DNA of 64,000 nt from Sinorhizobium americanum (GTDB taxonomy: Bacteria > Pseudomonadota > Alphaproteobacteria > Rhizobiales > Rhizobiaceae), in NCBI RefSeq assembly GCF_001651855.1, contig NZ_LNQC01000080.1, positions 124,001 through 188,000 of the forward strand. Reading direction: 5' to 3'. The notes beneath the pieces were generated by a model. That model saw only the letters and a list, made by a program, of their open reading frames with translations. It was not told the origin of the DNA and searched no databases. This document shows, piece after piece, positions 54,187-63,280 of this stretch. The stretch's first letter is position 1; each line of letters begins with the position of its first letter. The position numbers and the translations under genes are program-made.

Positions 54187-55428
54187 TCAGCTCTTGACCC
54201 AGGACCATTGCGTCACCGGCATGGCCGGACGCCAGCCCGTCATCGTGCCGACCGGCGCAGCGCGGGCGATATCGATGCGGATCAGCGAGCCGCCGAGCCG
54301 GGCGTGATGGGCAAGCAGCACCGCTTCCATTTCCGTCGTCACGGCGTTGGCGACCAGCCGGCCGCCGGAGGAAAGCGCGGCGATCGCCGCCTCCATGACG
54401 CCGGCATCGCTGCCGCCGCCGCCGATGAAGATCACGTCCGGACGGGTGAGCCCGCGAAGCGCTTCCGGCGCCTGCCCCTCGACCACCGTCAGGCCGGGCA
54501 CGCCGAAGCGGCCGGCGTTGCGGCCGATCCGCGCCGCCCGCTCGGGCGATGCTTCGATGGCGATCGCCCGCATCGCCGGATCCGCCAGCATCCATTCAAT
54601 GGCGATCGAGCCGGAGCCGGCACCGATGTCCCAGAGAAGCTCGCCCTTGCGCGGCGCCAGCGCCGAGAGCGTCAGCGCCCTGACCTCGCGCTTGGTGATC
54701 TGACCGTCATGCTCGAAAAGCGCATCGTCGAGCCCGCCGGCAAGCGGCAGGACGCGTGCCCCGCCACCCGCGACGATCTCGACCGCGCAGACGTTCAGGG
54801 CGGCGATGTTTTCCAGCGCGAAGCTCGCGGCAATATTCCGGGAGATGCGCTCGCGTTCGCCGCCAAGCGCTTCGAGAACGGTAAGCCGTGACTGACCGAA
54901 GCCGCTTTCGCTGAGCAGTTCGGCAAGCGCCCTGGGACCGTTCCCATCCGACGTCAGCGCCAGCACGCGGGCGCCCGGCTGCAGCTGCGGCCGGATGAGG
55001 TCGAGCGGGCGGCCGTGCAGCGAGATGGTTGCCACGTCCTGGAGCGGCCATCCGAGCCGCGAGGCTGCAAGGCTGAAGGCCGAAGGCGCGGGGATCGTCC
55101 GGATTTCGCTGGCATCGATACGGCGCGCCAGTGTGGCGCCCACGCCGTAGAGGAAGGGATCGCCGGAGGCGAGCACCACGACGGGACTGCCGCGCCTCGA
55201 AGCGATCGCCTCGACCGATTTCTCAAAGGGGCTTTGCCAGGCTTCGCTCTCGCCCTGGATCAGGCACGCCGCAAGCTCGATATGACGGACGCCGCCGAAG
55301 ACGACGGGGGCTGCTGCAATCAGCCGCTTGGCCTCGTCGCCGAGACCGGCTACACCATCTTCCCCGACCCCGATTACGGTCAACCAGGGAGCGACAATGG
55401 CCGAGCCGCTATTCGACATGTCAGCCAC
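54187..55428 (-). CDS. cobL: precorrin-6Y C5,15-methyltransferase (decarboxylating)
   Basis: 413 residues from the GTG at 55428 (GAGG upstream), the length I recall for CobL; the ATG at 55419 is an alternative. The N-terminal half is the C5 methyltransferase (CbiE-like), and the C-terminal half (about 250-413) is the CbiT-like C15 enzyme with 'LLWDIGAGSGSIAIEWML'. It adds two methyl groups and removes the acetate carboxyl. Its 5' end overlaps the divergent cobK start by about 30 bp. Confidence 0.92.
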   Translation of the reverse strand: MADMSNSGSAIVAPWLTVIGVGEDGVAGLGDEAKRLIAAAPVVFGGVRHIELAACLIQGESEAWQSPFEKSVEAIASRRGSPVVVLASGDPFLYGVGATLARRIDASEIRTIPAPSAFSLAASRLGWPLQDVATISLHGRPLDLIRPQLQPGARVLALTSDGNGPRALAELLSESGFGQSRLTVLEALGGERERISRNIAASFALENIAALNVCAVEIVAGGGARVLPLAGGLDDALFEHDGQITKREVRALTLSALAPRKGELLWDIGAGSGSIAIEWMLADPAMRAIAIEASPERAARIGRNAGRFGVPGLTVVEGQAPEALRGLTRPDVIFIGGGGSDAGVMEAAIAALSSGGRLVANAVTTEMEAVLLAHHARLGGSLIRIDIARAAPVGTMTGWRPAMPVTQWSWVKS

Positions 55429-56197
55429 GGGCAGACCTCGCATCCTGATCCTCGGCGGCACGACCGAGGCGCGGCAACTTGGCGAAAGGCTTGCGGCCGA
55501 TCCGCGCTACGACGCGGCGATCTCGCTGGCCGGGCGCACCGCCGATCCGCGGCCACAGCCATTGCCGACGCGCGTCGGCGGCTTCGGCGGCGCCGAGGGA
55601 CTGGCCGTTTTCCTGCGTGAAGAGAATATCTGCCTGCTCGTCGATGCTACCCATCCCTTTGCCGCGCGGATTTCCCACAATGCAGCGACTGCCGCGGCGG
55701 CAACCGGAAAGCCGCTCTTCGCGCTGCGCCGGCCCGCCTGGGAGGCCCAACCGGGCGACCGCTGGACGCGCGTCGCCAGTGTCGCCGAGGCGGTGTCCGC
55801 CCTTGGCGCCGCGCCGCGCCGGGTCTTCCTGGCGATCGGCCGGCAGGAGGCGTTCCACTTCGAGAAGGCTCCGCAGCACAGCTATCTCGTTCGCAGCGTC
55901 GACCCCGTGACGCCGCCGCTCAATCTTCCCGATGCCACCGCGATCCTCGCGCACGGCCCGTTCGCGGAAGCCGACGAGCTCGACCTGCTCCGTCAACAGG
56001 AGATCGATGTCATCGTCGCCAAGAACAGCGGCGGCACCGCCACCTACGGCAAAATCGCCGCGGCCCGGAAGCTCGGGCTCGAGGTGGTGATGGTCGAGCG
56101 CCACAAGCCCGCCGATGCGCCGACGGTCTCCACCTGCGATGAGGCGCTCGAACGCATTCATCAATTCCTATCCCCGGTGAAGGACCGCGGCGTGTAG
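55397..56197 (+). CDS. cobK: precorrin-6A reductase
   Basis: 266 residues, the only cob gene on the plus strand. CobK fold: 'RILILGGTTEARQLGERL' at the N-terminus and 'VVMVERHKPADAPTVSTCDEAL' at the C-terminus. It reduces precorrin-6A with NADPH. Start ATG at 55397 (GGGAG 6 bp upstream). The 5' end overlaps cobL and the 3' end overlaps cobJ by 37 bp. Confidence 0.92.
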   Translation: MAEPLFDMSATGRPRILILGGTTEARQLGERLAADPRYDAAISLAGRTADPRPQPLPTRVGGFGGAEGLAVFLREENICLLVDATHPFAARISHNAATAAAATGKPLFALRRPAWEAQPGDRWTRVASVAEAVSALGAAPRRVFLAIGRQEAFHFEKAPQHSYLVRSVDPVTPPLNLPDATAILAHGPFAEADELDLLRQQEIDVIVAKNSGGTATYGKIAAARKLGLEVVMVERHKPADAPTVSTCDEALERIHQFLSPVKDRGV

Positions 56198-56925
56198 ACG
56201 AGATCCGGTTTGCCGCTACGGGCAACGATCCGCGTCTCCGGCGAGCCGATGATCACGCAGGTCGCCATGTCGGCGCGATCGGCATCGGCTTCGCCGAGCG
56301 GCATGACCGCGATGTGCTCGTCCGGCCGGCCGGCCGCCCGACCGAAGATCACCGGCACGCGGGGCGGCAGGACCTCGCGCAGGATATCGAAGGCCTTGCC
56401 GAGTTGCCAGGGACGTGCCTTGCTGATCGGGTTGTAGAGGGCGATGACCAGTCCCGCTTCCGCCGCGAGCCGCAGCCGCTTGGTGATGACCTCCCAGGGC
56501 TTCAGATTGTCCGACAGCGACATGGCGCAGAAATCGTGTCCGAGCGGCGCCCCGATGCGCGCCGCCACGGCAAGCATGGCGGTGACGCCGGGGGTGATCG
56601 TGAGATCGACCTGCCGCCACGCCTCTGGCCCATTGTCGATCGCCTCGCAGACGGCGGCCGCCATCGCGAAGATGCCCGGATCGCCGCCGGAGACTACGCA
56701 GACATCAACACCGGCGCTGGCGCGCATCAGGGCGGCGCTCGCCCGGTCCAGCTCTTCGCGGTTGTCGGAGGCGATCCGGCGCTGGTCGGCTCTCAGATGC
56801 AGCCGGTCGAGATAAGGAGCATAGCCGAAGAATTCGGTCGCGACCGCAATCGCATCCTGCGCCTCCGGCGTCATCTGCCCCGGATTGCCAGGCCCCGTTC
56901 CGACGATGAAGAGCTTTCCGGTCAT
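56161..56925 (-). CDS. cobJ: precorrin-3B C17-methyltransferase
   Basis: 254 residues: 'KLFIVGTGPGNPGQMTPEAQDAIA', 'VVSGGDPGIFAMAAAVCEAI' and 'TITPGVTAMLAVAARIGAPLGHDFCAMSLSDNLKPWEVI'. Methylates C17 and contracts the ring. It overlaps cobI by 4 bp (ATGA). Confidence 0.94.
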   Translation of the reverse strand: MTGKLFIVGTGPGNPGQMTPEAQDAIAVATEFFGYAPYLDRLHLRADQRRIASDNREELDRASAALMRASAGVDVCVVSGGDPGIFAMAAAVCEAIDNGPEAWRQVDLTITPGVTAMLAVAARIGAPLGHDFCAMSLSDNLKPWEVITKRLRLAAEAGLVIALYNPISKARPWQLGKAFDILREVLPPRVPVIFGRAAGRPDEHIAVMPLGEADADRADMATCVIIGSPETRIVARSGKPDLVYTPRSFTGDRN

Positions 56926-57671
56926 GATCTCTCCCCTGCACCGGGCCGATCCTTCCAGCCGGGAACGAGCACCAACGAGAAATATGGGGCGGCATCGTCC
57001 GGCTTCTCGCCGAGCGGAACCATCGCCGCGTTCTTCATCGTGCCGCGCTCGACATAGACGGCGGCGTCGAGCCTGCCCGCGGCCGCAAGGGCGCGGCGGA
57101 TCTTTGGCAGGTTGCGGCCGACTTTCATGATCACGGCGGCTTCGGTGTCGGCGAGGCGGCGCTGAAGCTCTGCCTCGCCCATCGTGCCGGGAAGAACCGA
57201 AAGCACCTCGTCCCCCTGCACCAGCGGCAGGCCGGCAACCGACCAGCAGCCGGACATCGCCGTGATGCCGGGAATGACTTCGGCCGGGAACCGGCCGGCG
57301 AGCCGCACATGCAGGTGCATGTAGGAGCCGTAGAAGAGCGGATCACCCTCGCTCAGCACGGCGACGGTCCGCCCGGCCTCGAGATGTGCGGCGACCCTTT
57401 CCGCGGAGGCGTTGTAGAAGGCGGTGATCTGGCGCTTATAGGCCTCGTCGTCCTTGTCGATCTCGGTCGTCACCGGATAATAGAGCGGCAGTTCCACGAG
57501 GTCCGCCTTGAGAAGACCTTCGACGACGGCGCGGCCGTTGCCATTGCGCCCGGCCTTGGCGAAATAGGCGACGACATCCGCCTCGCCGAGCGCCCGCACC
57601 GCCTTGACGGTCAGAAGCTCCGGATCGCCGGGGCCGGTCCCGACGCCGATCAGCCTGCCCAACCCGCTCAC
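56922..57671 (-). CDS. cobI: precorrin-2 C20-methyltransferase
   Basis: 249 residues: 'LIGVGTGPGDPELLTVKAVRALGEADVVAYFAK' and 'VAVLSEGDPLFYGSYMHLHVRL', 'EVIPGITAMSGCWSVAGLPLVQGDEVLSVLPGTM'. It is translationally coupled to cobH and cobJ. Confidence 0.94.
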   Translation of the reverse strand: MSGLGRLIGVGTGPGDPELLTVKAVRALGEADVVAYFAKAGRNGNGRAVVEGLLKADLVELPLYYPVTTEIDKDDEAYKRQITAFYNASAERVAAHLEAGRTVAVLSEGDPLFYGSYMHLHVRLAGRFPAEVIPGITAMSGCWSVAGLPLVQGDEVLSVLPGTMGEAELQRRLADTEAAVIMKVGRNLPKIRRALAAAGRLDAAVYVERGTMKNAAMVPLGEKPDDAAPYFSLVLVPGWKDRPGAGERS

Positions 57672-58300
57672 AGCCCCGGCCTCGCCAGCGAATTCAGCGC
57701 CGCCGCCGTCATCGCACTGCCGCCGAGGCGGCCGCGAACGATCGCGAAGGGAACGCCATAGGAATTCTCGGCAAGCGCGTCCTTCGATTCCGCCGCGCCG
57801 ACGAAGCCGACCGGCATGCCGAGGATCGCCGCCGGCTTCGGCGCGCCGTCGCGCAGCATTTCCAGGAGATAGAAGAGCGCCGTCGGCGCATTGCCGATGG
57901 CAACGACCGAGCCCGCCATCCGCTCGCCCCAGAGCTTGAGCGCCGCCGCCGAGCGCGTATTGCCGATTTCGGCGGCGATCTCCGCCGTCCGCGGATCGCG
58001 AAGCGAGCAGATCACCTCGTTGCCGGCCGGCAGCCGCGCCCGGGTGACGCCGTGGGCGACCATCTCCGCATCGCAGAAGATCGGCGCACCGTTCTTCAGT
58101 GCCGTGCGTGCGGACGAGACGAAATCGGGAGAGAACACGAACTGGCGCGCTGCCTCGACGGAACCGCAGGCATGCACCATGCGAACCGCTAGGTCGGCCT
58201 CCTCGTCCGAGAAGCCGGAAAGATCGGCTTCCGCCCGGATGATCGCGAAGGAACGCTCATAGATGGCGTTGCCATCGCGGATATAATCGTAGTCAGGCAT
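57668..58300 (-). CDS. cobH: precorrin-8X methylmutase
   Basis: 210 residues. The catalytic His is H43 in MVHACGSVEA. It moves the C11 methyl to C12, giving hydrogenobyrinate. Starts 2 bp after cobG stops. Confidence 0.94.
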   Translation of the reverse strand: MPDYDYIRDGNAIYERSFAIIRAEADLSGFSDEEADLAVRMVHACGSVEAARQFVFSPDFVSSARTALKNGAPIFCDAEMVAHGVTRARLPAGNEVICSLRDPRTAEIAAEIGNTRSAAALKLWGERMAGSVVAIGNAPTALFYLLEMLRDGAPKPAAILGMPVGFVGAAESKDALAENSYGVPFAIVRGRLGGSAMTAAALNSLARPGL

Positions 58301-58302
58301 TT

Positions 58303-59670
58303 CTATCCCTGTTCAAACGCTGCGGCGATGCGCGCGGCCCCGAGCCGTGTAAGACAGGAGCGCGCCGATTCGCCAGCGTCTTTGTTTTTTCTGACCAGCG
58401 CATTGAGCCCGGCCAGCACGGCTTTTATTCCGTCTTCATCCGTGTAGGCGCTCGGCGCGACGGAAGCAGCCCCATTTACGACAAGCGCGTATCCTGATGG
58501 CGCACCGACAAGCGTCAGCGCGGAAGCCGTGGGCCTGGCGCACCCTTTGGGACAGCCCGAGAGATGGACTGCGAGCGAGCCGTCGAGAAGGTCGGCACCG
58601 ACGTCGAGCAATAGCCCGGCCACCGCCTTGGTGTCCATCAGCGCCGAGGCGCAAGCAAGTCCGGCGCAGGTGGCGATGTGATTGCGCGGATCATCGGCGG
58701 CGACCAGGAAACCATGGGAAAGCGCGAGCCGTTGCGCGACGGCGGCAGCCTCGCGCGACAAGCCGAGGACGAGGAGGCCATGGCGTGGTGCGAGCCGTAT
58801 TTCCGTTGCGCCCAGTTCCTCGGCGTGGTGCAGAAAGGCAATGAGGCTGGCGCTATGCGTCTGTGCAAAAGCGAGAGCCATACCGAGCACGATGCGACCG
58901 TCGCCGAAATCGTGAATGCCCGCCGGCAAAAATGGCAAGGCGCCGCGCTCTATCGTCGGGAAGGCGCCGATATCAGCGGACAAGCGCTTCCGGATGCGGT
59001 CCGCATCGAGGTCCCGACCGCGTGCGGCCGCGCCCAGGGAATCCAGGCCAGCGAGAATTTCCATCACCGCGGGGACAACCCGTTCCGTCTCCAGAAGGGC
59101 AACGGTCCGTTCCGAACGCGCCGTGCCGCCGAGAGACAACAGCCAGCGAAAACCATCGTCGCTGTTCTGCGCTTCAACACGCAGGTCAGCCGAACTATCA
59201 CGCAGATGAAAGCGGCCACACCCATCGATAACGATCGACAATTTCGGCGCGAGTGCAAGCGCCGGCCGCCGGCCGGCAATCGCCGCTCGCAGCGCCGCTG
59301 CCAATGGTCGAGGATCGGCGATCTCGTTTGGATCGAATCCGGCAAGCGGTGGCGTTTCGATCACGATCCCAGTCGCAACGGCAATTCCCGCTTCACCAAT
59401 CGCGGCGGCAAGGGCCGGAACGCTTGCTGCGGTCAGCCCGCGGACCTGCAGGTTTCCCCGGGCAGTTACTTCGATGATGCCGCTGCCACAGGCCGCCGCC
59501 GCGTCGGCCAGCGCCCGTAGCTCGGCAGGTGTGAGACCATCCGTCGCCGGACGCAGCCGCACGAGCAGACCATCTCCGGTCTGCATCGGCGTTGCGAGCG
59601 ACGGACAGGCGCCGCGGCGCATCGATGTGCCGGGTTTAATTTGTGACCTGGGCGCAGCGCAGCTCGTCAT
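58303..59670 (-). CDS. cobG: precorrin-3B synthase
   Basis: 455 residues from the ATG at 59670, close to the ~459 of known CobG. It resembles sulfite/nitrite reductases: 'MQTGDGLLVRLRP' near the N-terminus and the Fe-S cysteines in 'CAGLACASALMDT' and 'LSGCPKGCARPT'. It is an O2-dependent monooxygenase making precorrin-3B. The frame is open further upstream; this start is chosen because length and N-terminus fit. Confidence 0.9.
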   Translation of the reverse strand: MTSCAAPRSQIKPGTSMRRGACPSLATPMQTGDGLLVRLRPATDGLTPAELRALADAAAACGSGIIEVTARGNLQVRGLTAASVPALAAAIGEAGIAVATGIVIETPPLAGFDPNEIADPRPLAAALRAAIAGRRPALALAPKLSIVIDGCGRFHLRDSSADLRVEAQNSDDGFRWLLSLGGTARSERTVALLETERVVPAVMEILAGLDSLGAAARGRDLDADRIRKRLSADIGAFPTIERGALPFLPAGIHDFGDGRIVLGMALAFAQTHSASLIAFLHHAEELGATEIRLAPRHGLLVLGLSREAAAVAQRLALSHGFLVAADDPRNHIATCAGLACASALMDTKAVAGLLLDVGADLLDGSLAVHLSGCPKGCARPTASALTLVGAPSGYALVVNGAASVAPSAYTDEDGIKAVLAGLNALVRKNKDAGESARSCLTRLGAARIAAAFEQG

Positions 59671-59716
59671 CCTGTTCCAATATCCTCGGGGCGCATTGCG
59701 GGCACACACTCCGCGT

Positions 59717-59739
59717 CTGTGATAAAGCCTATATCACAG
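59717..59739. promoter_or_regulatory. 8-bp inverted repeat in the cobG promoter
   Basis: CTGTGATA (59717-59724) and TATCACAG (59732-59739), spacer AAGCCTA. On the minus strand it lies between the FNR-type box and cobG and overlaps the probable -10 region. Confidence 0.5.
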
Positions 59740-59748
59740 CCGCCTTCC

Positions 59749-59762
59749 TTGAGAGAGATCAA
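59749..59762. promoter_or_regulatory. FNR/FixK-type box upstream of cobG
   Basis: TTGAGAGAGATCAA (minus: TTGATCTCTCTCAA) fits the TTGAT-N4-ATCAA anaerobox with one mismatch. Its centre is about 85 bp from the cobG start, suitable for activation of a start near 59714. Confidence 0.55.
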
Positions 59763-59802
59763 AGCCCCGGCATGCGTCCACCCTTACGACCGTCCGTGGC
59801 GG

Positions 59803-60573
59803 CTACTCGTCGAAGTCGGCACCCTTGCGCAGCAGATAGATATCCATAATCCAGCCCATGCGCTCGCGCGCTTCGGCTCGCGTCTTTAGGATTTCTTGCC
59901 TTACGTCGGCGAGGCGCCCGGAAATGACGATCTCGTCCGGCGTACCGAGATAGGCGCCCCAGTAAATCTCCGCATCCGGATCGTCGATCTTCTGAAACGC
60001 CTGTTCGCCATCGAGCATGACGACGGCCGTCTCGCTTCTGTGCGGAAAGCTCTCGGCAAGCCGGCGACCGGTAGTGATCTCCACGGGCTTGCCGACGAGG
60101 TTGAGCGGAATGCGATGGCTGGCGCAAAGCGCCTGAAGGCTGGTGATGCCCGGAACCACGTCAAAGTCGAAGGCAACGCTGCCCCGCGCACGAACCCTTT
60201 CGACAATGCGGATCGTGCTGTCATAGAGCATCGGATCGCCCCAGACGAGAAAGGCGCCGGTCTGCCCGTCCGCGAGTTCGCTCTCGAGCAGCGCCTCATA
60301 AGTGCCGGCGATGCTGGCATGCCAATCATCGACGCTTTGCACGTAGCTGCGCTCCTCGGTCCGGCGGACCGGCACGGCGAATTCGACGGTCCGGCTGTCG
60401 CTGCGCGTCACGTAGCGAGCGCAGATGTCGCGGCGCACTTCGGCAAGCTCCGTCTTCTTCGCTCCCTTGGTCGGGATGAAGAGCACGTCGGCCCGGTTCA
60501 GCGCATTGATCGCCTGGACCGTGATGTGTTCGGGGTTGCCCGCCCCGATCCCGATGACCAGGATATGCCGCAT
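59803..60573 (-). CDS. cobF: precorrin-6A synthase (deacetylating)
   Basis: 256 residues: 'ILVIGIGAGNPEHITVQAINALNRADVLFI' and 'AFLVWGDPMLYDSTIRIVERV', 'DFDVVPGITSLQALCASHRIPLNLVGKPVEI'. It methylates C1 and removes the acetyl group. GGGAGAAA precedes the ATG. It is separated from cobG by 132 bp that hold the regulatory sites above. Confidence 0.93.
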   Translation of the reverse strand: MRHILVIGIGAGNPEHITVQAINALNRADVLFIPTKGAKKTELAEVRRDICARYVTRSDSRTVEFAVPVRRTEERSYVQSVDDWHASIAGTYEALLESELADGQTGAFLVWGDPMLYDSTIRIVERVRARGSVAFDFDVVPGITSLQALCASHRIPLNLVGKPVEITTGRRLAESFPHRSETAVVMLDGEQAFQKIDDPDAEIYWGAYLGTPDEIVISGRLADVRQEILKTRAEARERMGWIMDIYLLRKGADFDE

Positions 60574-60595
60574 GCCGTTTCTCCCGCTATGCGCA

Positions 60596-60693
60596 GTGCA
60601 TGTCGCCCAAAAGTGTGCAGCGGTTTTGGGGCACCGACATGCACAAAACAAATTCCTAAAGCGCGTCGCATCTTTGAGTGCGCCGCGCTTTAG
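60596..60693. repeat. two-hairpin rhizobial intergenic repeat
   Basis: The first hairpin has nested arms: GTGCATGTCG (60596-60605) with CGACATGCAC (60635-60644), and CCCAAAA (60606-60612) with TTTTGGG (60624-60630). The second has CTAAAGCGCG (60656-60665) with CGCGCTTTAG (60684-60693). The composite is common in rhizobial intergenic DNA. It sits between cobF and ung. Confidence 0.7.
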
Positions 60694-60762
60694 ACACCAG
60701 CCTTTGACGGATCGGCACCGGCGACGCAAGGTCCATGCACGACAGGAGAGGCCACGACGGCG

Positions 60763-61488
60763 TCAGCAGGGTGCCGCGGCCTGCCGATCGACGGCGAGAG
60801 GAGGATCCTCCGGCAGCCGCCAATCGATCGGATCGAGCCCCTTCGACTCCAGGAAGGCATTGGCCTTGGAGAAATGCCTGCAGCCGAGGAAGCCCGCATG
60901 CGCCGAGAGCGGCGACGGATGCGGCGCGGTCAGCACTAGGTGGCGGGAGCGATCGACGAAGGCCGCTTTCTTCTGCGCGTAGGAGCCCCAGAGCAGGAAG
61001 ACGACCGGCTGGGCCTGCTCGTTGACGGCGCGGATGACCGCATCGGTAAAGCGTTCCCAACCCTTGCCCTGATGCGAAGCCGCCCGGCCCCGCTCGACCG
61101 TCAGCACGCTGTTCAACAGCAGCACCCCCTGGCGGGCCCAGCTTTCGAGGAAGCCGTGCCGGGCCGGTGGAATGCCGAGGTCGTCGCGAAGTTCCTTGTA
61201 GATATTGACGAGCGACGGCGGCGTGCGCACGCCCGGCCGGACGCTGAAGCAGAGTCCATGCGCCTGGCCGTCGCCGTGATAGGGGTCCTGGCCGAGGATG
61301 ACGACCCGGACCCTGTCGAGCGGCGTCAGGTCGAGCGCCCGAAAATATTCGCTGCCTCTCGGAAAGACCTGCCGGCCGTGCTGCTTTTCATCCGTGAGAA
61401 AGCGCTTGAGATCGGCCATGTAGCCGTGGAGGAATTCGTGCGCCAGCGCCGTCTTCCAGCTCTCTTCCAGCCTGATCGTCGCATCCAT
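60763..61488 (-). CDS. ung: uracil-DNA glycosylase
   Basis: 241 residues from the ATG at 61488. The catalytic Asp is in [15 protein letters not shown] (Asp68), and the DNA-intercalation loop is HPSPLSAH near residue 193-200. It removes uracil from DNA, starting base excision repair. Standalone, with GAGGCG upstream. Confidence 0.95.
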   Translation of the reverse strand: MDATIRLEESWKTALAHEFLHGYMADLKRFLTDEKQHGRQVFPRGSEYFRALDLTPLDRVRVVILGQDPYHGDGQAHGLCFSVRPGVRTPPSLVNIYKELRDDLGIPPARHGFLESWARQGVLLLNSVLTVERGRAASHQGKGWERFTDAVIRAVNEQAQPVVFLLWGSYAQKKAAFVDRSRHLVLTAPHPSPLSAHAGFLGCRHFSKANAFLESKGLDPIDWRLPEDPPLAVDRQAAAPC

Positions 61489-61540
61489 GGATTCGCCTCG
61501 CGTGGTTCCGCCTCGCAAATTTAGCCCGATGGGCGCCTAT

Positions 61541-61554
61541 CGCAAGCGCTTGCG
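61541..61554. promoter_or_regulatory. perfect 14-bp palindrome upstream of modA
   Basis: CGCAAGCGCTTGCG. It lies 131-144 bp before modA and about 52 bp upstream of ung, between the divergent genes. Regulator unknown. Confidence 0.35.
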
Positions 61555-61627
61555 TGGCATTTGCCCTTTCCGTTCACCGCTTTGATTACCCTTGTCACGG
61601 AGCATTGTATTTCTACGGATATAGCGC

Positions 61628-61649
61628 TAACGAAGACGGAGAGCCGTTA
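61628..61649. promoter_or_regulatory. weak ModE-like site before modA
   Basis: TAACG (61628-61632) and CGTTA (61645-61649) form an inverted repeat 36-57 bp before modA, near where ModE sites lie. Low support. Confidence 0.3.
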
Positions 61650-61684
61650 TACCCTGACAAATATCACGAGAGATGGAGACAGGC

Positions 61685-62485
61685 ATGCTCAAGGGACGGA
61701 GAGAGTGGATCAAGGGCTTCGGGTTGTCCGGCTTGATGCTGGCGCTCGGCATGACTTTGGCGGGCGCGGCATTCGCCCCCGCCCAGGCAGGCGAGAAGGT
61801 AATGGTATTCGCTGCGGCGAGCCTGAAGAATGCACTCGACGAGATCAACGCCAAATGGAAAGAGGAAACCGGCAAGGAGACGACCGCCTCCTATGCGGCA
61901 AGCTCGGCGCTCGCAAAGCAGATCGAACAGGGCGCGCCCGCCGATATCTTCATCTCGGCCGATCTCGCCTGGATGGATTACCTTGCCGAGAAGAAGCTGA
62001 TCAAGGACGAAACCCGCTCCAACCTGCTCGGCAACCGTATCGTTCTCGTTTCCGGCAAGACCGACGCCGCGCCTGTCGAGATCAAGCCGGGCCTGGACCT
62101 TGCCGCTCTTCTCGGCGACGGACGCCTCGCGATGGGCGCCGTCGATTCGGTTCCGGCCGGCAAATACGGCAAGTCGGCACTCGAAAAGCTCGGCATTTGG
62201 CCGACGGTCGAAGCAAAAGTCGCGGGAGCTGAAAGCGTGCGCGCCGCCCTGCTTCTCGTTTCGCGCGGCGAGGCCCCCTATGGCATCGTCTACCAGACAG
62301 ACGCGGCCGCCGATCCGGGCGTGAAGGTGGTCGGAACCTTGCCCGAAGACAGCCACCCGTCGATCATCTACCCGATCGCGATCACGGCCGAGAGCAACCC
62401 GGACGCCGCGGCCTATCTTGAATTCGTCAAGTCGCCCAAGGCCGCAGCACTTTTCCAGGCACAGGGATTTATCGTGCGTGAATAG
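61685..62485 (+). CDS. modA: molybdate-binding periplasmic protein
   Basis: 266 residues. The signal peptide ends near AFAPAQAGEKV. 'VFAAASLKNALDEINAKWKEETG' and 'ASYAASSALAKQIEQGAPADIFISADLAWMDYL' are the family's oxyanion-binding regions. The ATG at 61685 with GGAGAC before it is preferred to the ATG 12 bp upstream. First gene of modABC. Confidence 0.94.
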   Translation: MLKGRREWIKGFGLSGLMLALGMTLAGAAFAPAQAGEKVMVFAAASLKNALDEINAKWKEETGKETTASYAASSALAKQIEQGAPADIFISADLAWMDYLAEKKLIKDETRSNLLGNRIVLVSGKTDAAPVEIKPGLDLAALLGDGRLAMGAVDSVPAGKYGKSALEKLGIWPTVEAKVAGAESVRAALLLVSRGEAPYGIVYQTDAAADPGVKVVGTLPEDSHPSIIYPIAITAESNPDAAAYLEFVKSPKAAALFQAQGFIVRE

Positions 62486-62578
62486 GGTCTTGCGCCACTG
62501 GCCTTCGACCGGGCAGAAGGTTTTCGCGTCGTGCGTCTAGTTTCGGCGAGGCGCCTCTGTGATACGGGAGCACGAAAT

Positions 62579-63280
62579 TTGGAATGGATGGCCTTGAGCG
62601 ACGCGGAATGGACGGCCGTCCGGTTGAGCCTGCGGGTGGCAACGGTCGCGATGCTTTCGAGCCTGCCGGTCGCACTTCTCGTCGCCATGGCATTGGCACG
62701 CGGTCGCTTCTGGGGCAGGTCGATCCTGAACGGCATCGTGCACATGCCGCTGATCCTGCCGCCGGTCGTCACCGGCTTTGTGCTGCTCCTGCTGTTCGGC
62801 CGGCGCGGACCGATCGGCGCCTTCCTCGCCGACAATTTCGGCCTTGTCTTCTCCTTCCGCTGGACCGGTGCGGCGCTCGCCTGCGCCGTCATGGGCTTTC
62901 CGCTGATGGTGCGCAGCATCCGGCTGTCGATCGAAGCGGTCGACCGCAAGCTGGAGGACGCCGCCTCAACGCTCGGCGCCAATCCGATCTGGGTTTTCCT
63001 GACCGTGACCGTGCCGTTGATCCTTCCCGGCATCGTCACCGGCATGATCCTTTCCTTCGCCAAGGCGATGGGCGAGTTCGGGGCGACGATTACCTTCGTC
63101 TCCAACATCCCGGGCGAGACGCAAACGCTTTCCGCGGCGATCTACAGCTTCACCCAGGTGCCGGGCGGCGACGCCGGCGCCATGCGGCTCGCCATCATCT
63201 CCATCATCCTTTCGATGACGGCGCTCATGCTGTCGGAATTGCTCGCCGCCGCTGCTGCGCGACGGACGGTCGCCGCATGA
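62579..63280 (+). CDS. modB: molybdate ABC transporter permease
   Basis: 233 residues starting with TTG at 62579 (GGGAG upstream), giving [14 protein letters not shown]; the ATG at 62588 is the alternative. Five to six helices and the EAA loop '[28 protein letters not shown]'. The 93 bp after modA contain no other gene. Confidence 0.92.
   Translation: MEWMALSDAEWTAVRLSLRVATVAMLSSLPVALLVAMALARGRFWGRSILNGIVHMPLILPPVVTGFVLLLLFGRRGPIGAFLADNFGLVFSFRWTGAALACAVMGFPLMVRSIRLSIEAVDRKLEDAASTLGANPIWVFLTVTVPLILPGIVTGMILSFAKAMGEFGATITFVSNIPGETQTLSAAIYSFTQVPGGDAGAMRLAIISIILSMTALMLSELLAAAAARRTVAA

Noticed and set aside
59671-60762. Cobalamin riboswitch before cobF or cobG
   Set aside because: Neither gap shows the conserved B12-box or the expected size of about 200 nt; the space is taken by the FNR-type box and the two-hairpin repeat.
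60940-61524. 194-codon plus-strand frame over ung
   Set aside because: Shadow of ung, which has all catalytic motifs.
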